Part shown: positions 58,532-64,000 of the stretch, piece by piece
How the letters are laid out: the number at the start of each line of letters is the position of its first letter
How positions within the stretch are numbered: position 1 is the stretch's first letter
Assembly: GCA_918797485.1 (NCBI GenBank)
Contig: CAKKNE010000003.1
Location: forward strand, 124,001-188,000
DNA length: 64,000 bases
DNA from: Pelagomonas calceolata
Taxonomy: Eukaryota; Sar; Pelagophyceae; Pelagomonadales; Pelagomonadaceae
Direction: 5' to 3'
Notes under the pieces: model-generated
Database searches by the model: none
Told to the model about the DNA's origin: nothing
What the model saw: the letters and a program-made list of their open reading frames with translations, nothing else
Position numbers and translations under genes: made by a program

Positions 58532-58869
58532 TTGTGCTGCTATATTGTGTGGGAATAACTGCTGCTGTGTCCAGGGCTGCTTCAACGCGCCGGCACGCTC
58601 GATCCACCCCACGGTTCACGGGGAGCGTCGATTGGCGTTCGAACTCTGGGGCTGCCCAAGTTTTGCATCGATGATGGGGGCTCGGGCTCTCGCAGACTCT
58701 CGAGCACAAAAGGAAGCCCAAGCTGGAAGAAAAGAACAATGGCGACCACTCCAAAACGCCGAGGACGAATCAGGCGGCGACTTTCAGCTTGGGTGCCGTA
58801 GGTGCCACGTTGGAAGCGGCGCTCTGCCGCCGTGGTCGCCGCTGCGCGCAGCGAAATTGCAATCCAACG
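58532..58869. other. Divergent interval esterase/58870 gene
   Basis: 338 bp with no CTAG dyad, ACGCCATCG word or recognisable gene. Confidence 0.3.
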
Positions 58870-59598
58870 ATGTGCAACACTTCTGGAATCCCCCCTGCCC
58901 CGCCGCCAAGTCCAACAGCATCAAGGGTAGCTGGGATGATGCAAAAATTGCAAGTGGCGCAAAAACCGCCCAGCAGCGCGACGCATACCGTGTCATCAGG
59001 CAGCGAGAGCAACGGCACGCCGAGCGCGCCGCCGCCGCGGACGCTGTCCATCTCACCGCTGCAGCGCGACGACGAGACGGCCGAGCTCGAGGCGCGCGTG
59101 CTAAGATTAGCGCGCGCCTGCGCCGCGCGGGGCCGCCGCGCCGCGCGCCGCGACCGCGGGCGGTCGCAGTCGCGGTCGCGCAGCCGCAGTCAGATCCGCC
59201 GCGATGTGCCGCCGACGATGGACTCGGACGCGGACGACGAGCGCGACTCCGAGACGGAGCACGCCTCGCCGCTGCGCCACCTCCGGCGCCTCGCGCCGCG
59301 GGCGCAGAGCGGGAAGCGAGTGCGCATCGAGGATAACCTTCGCCAGGCGCGCTGCCGGCCCCGCACGGCGAGCTGGGGCGACGCCGAAGCCGCTCGGACG
59401 CGGCGGGCTGACGCGCGGCGCGCGTCACGCGGCGCCACACGCGCGCTGTCGTCGGCGCTGCGCATGGCGAGAAGCTACCGCACGGGCCTGAACCGCCTCG
59501 CGCCGTCCGACGACGAGTCCGAGTCCGAATCGTCCGACGGCGAGCTTTTCGAGGACGAGGCGCGGTCCGCCTTCGCTGCCGCGCTCTGGGACCTCTGA
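58870..59598 (+). CDS. Arg/Ser-rich disordered hypothetical protein
   Basis: Not recognised. 242 residues from ATG 58870 (the frame is open further upstream). Pro/Ser-rich N-terminus, an RDRGRSQSRSRSRSQIRRD stretch like an SR domain, an acidic DSDADDERDSETE patch, then basic helices, and a terminal SDDESESESSDGELFEDEAR acidic segment ending AFAAALWDL. It may be a nuclear or RNA-associated protein, on composition alone. Confidence 0.42.
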   Translation: MCNTSGIPPAPPPSPTASRVAGMMQKLQVAQKPPSSATHTVSSGSESNGTPSAPPPRTLSISPLQRDDETAELEARVLRLARACAARGRRAARRDRGRSQSRSRSRSQIRRDVPPTMDSDADDERDSETEHASPLRHLRRLAPRAQSGKRVRIEDNLRQARCRPRTASWGDAEAARTRRADARRASRGATRALSSALRMARSYRTGLNRLAPSDDESESESSDGELFEDEARSAFAAALWDL

Positions 59599-59693
59599 TC
59601 GATCATCACCACGCTCGAGACCGAAGACCGAAGACCCCCTCCGAACCCCTAATCTAATTTGTCATACTAAAATTTCTCACAGAAGGGTGCTTG

Positions 59694-61190
59694 CTAGGAA
59701 CCGGCGAGCGCGGCCAGCGCGCGGTCGGGGTACGTCTTGTTCCGCTCGTTCACGATGTCGCCGCGCGCGCCCTCGATCGCGGCCTCCGCGCCGGCTTCAC
59801 GGAGCGCTGCGGCGCCGCCGGCCACGGCGAGCGCCTCGATCGCGAGGCACCCCTGCTCCTGGAGCGTGGGCTCGCCCGACGCGACGTGTGCCTCCATGGC
59901 AGAAACGAGCCGCGCCGCGCCGTCGTTCGCGAGCAGCTTCGCCGCGTTCGCGCCGCTCTTCGCGAGCACGCGGCAGCACCCGAGGAGCACCTCGGCGAGC
60001 GAGGGCTCGTCGCCGCAGCACGGCAGCGCGAGGGCCGCGGCGACGCGCTCGCACGCGCCGGCCTCGCCGAGCGCCGCCGCGTGCGCACTGCCCAGTCGCA
60101 GCAGAGCGTCCGCGACGGCCTCGACCGCGGTCTCCGGCTCTTCCAGCGCGAGCGCGCTCCCGAGCAGGCGGACGACGGCCGCGCAGTCGCCCGAGCTCTC
60201 GGCCGCCTCGACTGCGTCGACGATCTCGTCCTCGTCCATGGCGGCGACTGCCGCGGCGTCCTGGCTGACCGGCGACGAGGCCGTGTTGACCGTGGGGCTG
60301 ACGGCCACAACCGGCGCGATGGCAGGCGCCTCGACAACGGGAGCGAGCAGCGCGAGGTAGTCGCGGTTGTAGTACGTGTTCGACGCGTCCGGCGCTGATA
60401 ACTCGCGGACGACGCGCAAGCCCGCGCGCGAGACCAAGCACCGCACGGTCTCGGGCGTGACGAAGTAAAACCCGCCGACCGAGTACTTCTCCTGGGCCTC
60501 GAAGCGCCGGAAGCCGTCCGGCGCCAGGAGATTCGACGTCGAAATGAACGCTTTCCCCTCATCCTTTAATAAAGCTCGGATCCGCTTCAGACACCGGAAC
60601 ATGGCGTGCGCGTCCATGTGCACCATGACGTCAAAACAGTACACGAAGTCGTACGCGTGTTTATGTTGCGGAGCGTAGTGCCGCGGCTTGTCGGAAAACC
60701 CGGCGTCGGCGCCGCTGGCGTCGCCGTGGATTTGCGCGAAGGTCACATTTTCCTGGGACGCGAGAGCCTGTTTCGCGGCCGCGAGCATCTTGGCACTCAC
60801 GTCGAAGCACTGGAGCTTCGATACGCGAGGCGCGACCATTCTACCGATGCGGCCGCCGCCGCTGCCGATCTCGCAGCAATGCGTCTTCAGTGAAACTTCG
60901 CTGAGGATCCACTCGTCGACGACGCGTTTTGTATGGGCCGCCGGGGCCCACTCGTCGCCGACGTTTTCCAATGTTTCTTTGGCTTCACGGTTCGAGGCCG
61001 CCATGCCGGCGACCCAGCCTGCCTCGGCGCCCCACTCGCTCGCGTAGACGTCCCAGAGCTTCTCGTTCGTCTGCACGTTGCCGGCGTCGGGGTAGATGAG
61101 CGCGCCGCTCAGCTTCTGGACCATTTGCTGCACCATCTCGTGGCCGCGGCCGGCGGCCTCGCGCAGGTATTCTTCCGTGTCGGCTTGCAT
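59694..61190 (-). CDS. SAM methyltransferase fused to ARM-like repeats
   Basis: 498 residues, one frame from ATG 61190. Residues about 55-275 form a class I methyltransferase: WILSEVSLKTHCCEIGSGGG (motif I, ExGxGxG) with RIGRMVAP, LQCFDVSAKMLAAAK (motif II acidic D), THE block VYCFDVMVHMDAHAMFRCLK (motif IV/V), and FYFVTPETVRCLVSRAGLRV. From about 310 to the end runs an alpha-helical repeat array (VVRLLGSALALEEPETAVEA, LLRLGSAHAAALGEAGACER, VLLGCCRVLAKSGANAAKLL, CLAIEALAVAGGAAALREAG) like armadillo repeats. The fusion suggests substrate recruitment through the repeats. Its substrate is unknown. Confidence 0.82.
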   Translation of the reverse strand: MQADTEEYLREAAGRGHEMVQQMVQKLSGALIYPDAGNVQTNEKLWDVYASEWGAEAGWVAGMAASNREAKETLENVGDEWAPAAHTKRVVDEWILSEVSLKTHCCEIGSGGGRIGRMVAPRVSKLQCFDVSAKMLAAAKQALASQENVTFAQIHGDASGADAGFSDKPRHYAPQHKHAYDFVYCFDVMVHMDAHAMFRCLKRIRALLKDEGKAFISTSNLLAPDGFRRFEAQEKYSVGGFYFVTPETVRCLVSRAGLRVVRELSAPDASNTYYNRDYLALLAPVVEAPAIAPVVAVSPTVNTASSPVSQDAAAVAAMDEDEIVDAVEAAESSGDCAAVVRLLGSALALEEPETAVEAVADALLRLGSAHAAALGEAGACERVAAALALPCCGDEPSLAEVLLGCCRVLAKSGANAAKLLANDGAARLVSAMEAHVASGEPTLQEQGCLAIEALAVAGGAAALREAGAEAAIEGARGDIVNERNKTYPDRALAALAGS

Positions 61191-61373
61191 TGTTTCGCTG
61201 CGTAAGCTGTCGGCGACTCGGAGATGATTACCGCAAGGCTGCTGGTGCTTTTCCCAAAGGCGGAAGCTGCGAACGATGCTAGCGTTGTTGCAGCGAATCG
61301 ATGCGGCTTGCGAGCCTTATTTGCATCCACTAGTGCATTACAAGCGCCAAAATCGCGGCTGCGTGAAAGTCGA

Positions 61374-61397
61374 GCTAGCGGCCTGTAAGACACTAGC
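61374..61397 (-). promoter_or_regulatory. CTAG dyad, exact consensus, divergent promoter
   Basis: GCTAGCG, GCCTGTAAGA, CACTAGC. It is 184 bp from ATG 61190 and 261 bp from ATG 61658. A degenerate partner (CTAGTGCATTACAAGCGCC) starts at 61330. The rest of 61191-61657 shows no gene. Confidence 0.7.
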
Positions 61398-61657
61398 AAA
61401 CAAGACTTAGGGAACCCGTCCTCCAAAAATGATAAGCAGCGCCAACCGTCTCAATCAGCCGGCCCCGGCATCTCCGCCGGCGTGCGGGCTCAAACTCGAT
61501 TCGGCTGCGAGCCCAATTAAAAACAGGGCGCGCGACGTCGTGCACGCATAGTCGTGCGCCATCAACGCACCACAGACTCGGCTGCCCAAAAACAGCGAAC
61601 GACGGGCAGCCCTAGGCAAACAAAAACGAGAGCAGGCAGCCTATAGACACAACCAGA

Positions 61658-63953
61658 ATGGCCGAGCGCAACCCATCGACGCCGACGCGGCGTGTGCGCA
61701 TATCGAGCGCGTCGCCGACGCGGTCGCCCGTGCGCCTCACGACGCCGCCGCGCACGCGCGCTGGGAAGCGGAGCCCCTACGCGTCTCCCGCCAGGAGCCC
61801 GTACCGGTCGCCGCCGCCGACGACGCCGCGTGGAAGCGCCGCCGTCACCGTGCTCGGCAAGCGCGTGCCGCGCGTCAGCCTCCCGATCCTCTGGTGGCTT
61901 CAAGCGAGGACGCGCGCCGCCGTGCTCGAGAAGCGGTTGAAAAACATGCCGCGGGAAGACCCAAGCGAGGCCACCGCGTTAAGAGCGCGCGTGGCAGCTT
62001 TGGAGGAGGCCGTGCGCCAGGCGGAGTTGCACGCGGCGCGGCAGACCGCGCGCGCGACGGAGGCCGAGGCCAAGGCCGCGCGGCTCATCGAGGCACCGCC
62101 GGCCTACGACACGGCCGAGGGCGAGCGGATATTGAAGGAGCGCCTCGACGAGCTGCGCCGCGGCACGCTGGACGCGCTGCGCGCGGCCGAGGCGAAGAAC
62201 GAGCGCCTCGCGGCCGAAAAACGCCGCGGCGACGCAGGAACTCGCAGAGTGCCGCCGGAAGCTCGCCATGGACCACGTCGAGGCGGAGTCGAAGCTCGCG
62301 GCGGAGCTCGACCGGCTCACGGCCGAGACCGTCGAGGCGAAGCGCCAGCTCAACGACCGCCGCCGGAAATTGGCCATCGAGAAGCGCCGCGCTGAGAACG
62401 CTCCTCGGCGCGAGCGGGCGGCTGCAGCCGTCGCGTTGCGGGCCCAAAAGGCCGTCGTGGCGCTCAACGCCAAGTGCGACGACTTCTGCCGGAAGGTTCT
62501 GTTAAAAGCGCACGACGACGTCGCGGGAGGCGCCGGGCGGCGGCTCCGCGACAACCGGCAGCCCCTCCTCGAGACGGCCGCGATCTACGCGGCGCGTCGG
62601 CGGCCGTTCTCCGGGAAAAGCGTCGAGGAGCCCGCCGTCGATATAAATGAGCCCGTCCGGCGCATCCTCGACGTCGCCACGCGGCGCCAGCAGCTCCTCC
62701 CGACGATCGCGCCCCTTGTCGAGGAGCGCGACGCCCGGGCGACGACGGGCTGCGACGCCGCATTGGGTGCTGTCATGGCCGTCGCCGCGCAGCGCAACGA
62801 GGCGCGGTTAATACAGGCGCAGCAGCGGCTTGAGGCGCTGGCGACGGCCGCGGAGCGGGCCGCGGCCGGCGCGTCCGGCGCCGTCGGCGCCATCGCACAC
62901 CCCGACATTCAACAAACCATCGCGGACGAAGGAGTCGAGACGGACCGCGGCCGTGAGCGAAGTTCGCGCGCAGCGCCGCGCCGTCGACGCGGAACTCGCC
63001 GACCTGCGGACGACGCGCGCGCGCGCGGTCGACTCGCTGCGGAAGGAGCGCGCCGATCGCGCGAAGACGGACACGCGCGGGAGGCGCGCTGGCGCGGCGG
63101 CGCCGGCATCGAGCCGCCTGACCGCGCGGCGCGTGGCCAAGGCCGTGCGCGAGACCGAGGACCGGGCCTTCTCGGCGCACGCGCTGGCCCTCGAGGACGC
63201 GGCGACGGCACAGCAACAGCGTCACCGCCAGGCTCTGGCCGGCGCCATCGCCGCCTGCGAGGCGCGCCACGCCGAGGCGCTGGACCAGCGCCGCCGCCGC
63301 GACGTCGCGCTCGCGGCCTCGCTGCGCGGCGCGAAGCAGCGCGCCAAGGGGCCGCAGCACGTCGCGGCCTGTGTGGAAATCAACCAGTGCGTCGGGTGCG
63401 ACAATTCTTCACTAAGTCATGTCTCGGCGATGGCGTGGCCGCGCTGGTTCCGTCGAGCGGCGAGGAATCGGCATCGCCAAGCCATCGAGCAGGCGTCGCG
63501 TCGATGGCGTGGAGGACGACGCGATGATTCAGCACGAACGCGCCGTAAAATTTTGATTTCCACACAGGTCGCGGCGGAGCGCGCCCGCGACTCGCTCGCC
63601 GAGGCCGCGGCGGCGGTCGACGTCCTCTACCAGCAAGAGGCCGCGCGCATCGACCGGCGGCCGCGGCGGCGCGAGGGCGCCGCGCGGCGGCGCCGGCGGC
63701 GCCGGCGCCATCGGACGCCGCCCTCCCGCCACCGCCGCCGCGCCGGGCGCCTCCGCCGCCGCCGACGCGCGCCTCGACGCGCGCTCGCGGCCGCCACGGG
63801 ACGCCTCGGCCGCCGCCGCCGCCGGCGTCGCGGCCCCGAAATCATCGCGTCGCGGCCCCGTTGAAGCTCGGCGCGTGGAACAAGACGACGCGCACGGAGC
63901 CGATGCCGTTCAAGCACAATTACACGGTTCCTGGGTCTGATGTGGCGTCGTAA
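61658..63953 (+). CDS. Coiled-coil protein with an introner, unknown
   Basis: About 695 residues after joining frames and splicing. N-terminus (MAERNPSTPTRRVRISSASP) with Ser/Pro/Arg repeats (RSPYASPARSPYRSPPP), then a long coiled coil (ALRARVAALEEAVRQAELHA, LAECRRKLAMDHVEAESKLA). A more conserved-looking middle (CDDFCRKVLLKAHDDVAGG, IYAARRRPFSGKS) is followed by further coil. The introner 63361-63567 joins GPQH to VAAERARDSLAEAA. Beyond it, a GC-only tract (63650-63840) destroys frame certainty. The ending LGAWNKTTRTEPMPFKHNYT...GSDVAS with TAA 63951-63953 is coherent. Frame changes at about 62235, 62945 and 63660. Confidence 0.6.
63361..63567 (+). mobile_element. Introner element 6 (207-nt intron), full-length
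   Basis: The insert 63369-63567 (199 bp) has a perfect 8-bp duplication GTCGCGGC on each side, and termini CTGTGTGGAAATCAAC and TTGATTTCCACACAG. An internal hairpin has GCCATCGA and TCGATGGC arms around GCAGGCGTCGCG. Sense orientation, multiple of 3, no in-frame stop. The last 66 bp are identical to element 3, which looks like an internally deleted version of this one. The best candidate for a recent insertion in the window. Confidence 0.95.
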
Positions 63954-63967
63954 GCTTCATGAACTTG

Positions 63968-63990
63968 ACTACTGTGTAACACACTAGATT
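63968..63990. promoter_or_regulatory. Partial CTAG dyad at window edge
   Basis: ACTGTGTAACACACTAGA just after the last stop codon carries one CACTAG arm; the other arm is not clear. It may mark the next intergenic interval. Confidence 0.25.
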
Positions 63991-64000
63991 TTCCAGCCCA

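Noticed and set aside
1-64000. CRISPR arrays, rRNA, prokaryotic operons or ribosome-binding sites
   Set aside because: None seen. Genes are eukaryotic with spliceosomal introns; the regular repeats are dispersed, not arrayed.

Overview
The window is nuclear DNA from a GC-rich, compact eukaryotic genome. It most resembles a pelagophyte (stramenopile) alga such as Pelagomonas or Aureococcus; this is inference, since no marker gene names the species. The support is: eukaryote-only genes throughout (ATG12, eIF2B-alpha, RPN7, NECAP, Gos28, JmjC demethylase); axonemal genes (CFAP69, DNALI1), so the lineage makes or made a flagellum; plastid-type bipartite leaders with AFAP-like cleavage motifs; and short introns with terminal inverted repeats and 8-bp target duplications, which match the introner elements known from pelagophytes.

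Layout: about 40 protein genes lie densely on both strands, often as divergent pairs sharing a 200-600 bp promoter interval and convergent pairs whose stops are 15-100 bp apart or overlap. 1-8.9 kb: 2OG-oxygenase fragment, Gos28 SNARE, ATG12, CFAP69, eIF2B-alpha, axonemal dynein p28, RPN7. 9.9-16.5 kb: a large unrecognised protein with an SBP-like cysteine-rich end, a small plastid membrane protein, an MLLE-domain protein, a KDM2/7-type JmjC demethylase. 16.5-18.8 kb: the only gene-poor stretch, holding a decayed tandem duplication. 18.8-28.4 kb: two paralogous four-helix membrane proteins flanking a PhyH-type dioxygenase, an MBD4-like DNA glycosylase, a YqeH-type GTPase, NECAP, a bromodomain protein. 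28.9-45.5 kb: coiled-coil and hypothetical proteins, another 2OG oxygenase, an AIG1-like membrane protein, a sulfotransferase, a DUF1995 protein, an ABCG transporter, a CS-domain protein, a GT4-like glycosyltransferase. 45.7-64 kb: DEAD-box helicase, serpin, proline dehydrogenase, plastid protein, M23 peptidase, ankyrin protein, Myb protein, GT32 glycosyltransferase, esterase, methyltransferase-ARM fusion, and a coiled-coil protein running almost to the window end.

Two non-coding systems stand out. First, six introner-type introns sit in five genes; each has CTGTG...CACAG inverted termini and an 8-bp duplication that supplies the 5' GT, and they work in either orientation. Second, a 22-25 bp dyad (GCTAGTG, about 10 nt, CGCTAGC, or its reverse complement) occurs in most intergenic intervals that must contain a promoter and in none of the convergent intervals, usually 100-300 bp from the start codon. 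A shorter ACGCCATCG word recurs near start codons and also forms the internal arms of the introners.

Many conserved genes change reading frame once or more with no plausible intron, several times at G or C runs. I read these as residual single-base assembly errors; coordinates given for such genes span the breaks. All homology statements are from recognition of family motifs, not from searches.
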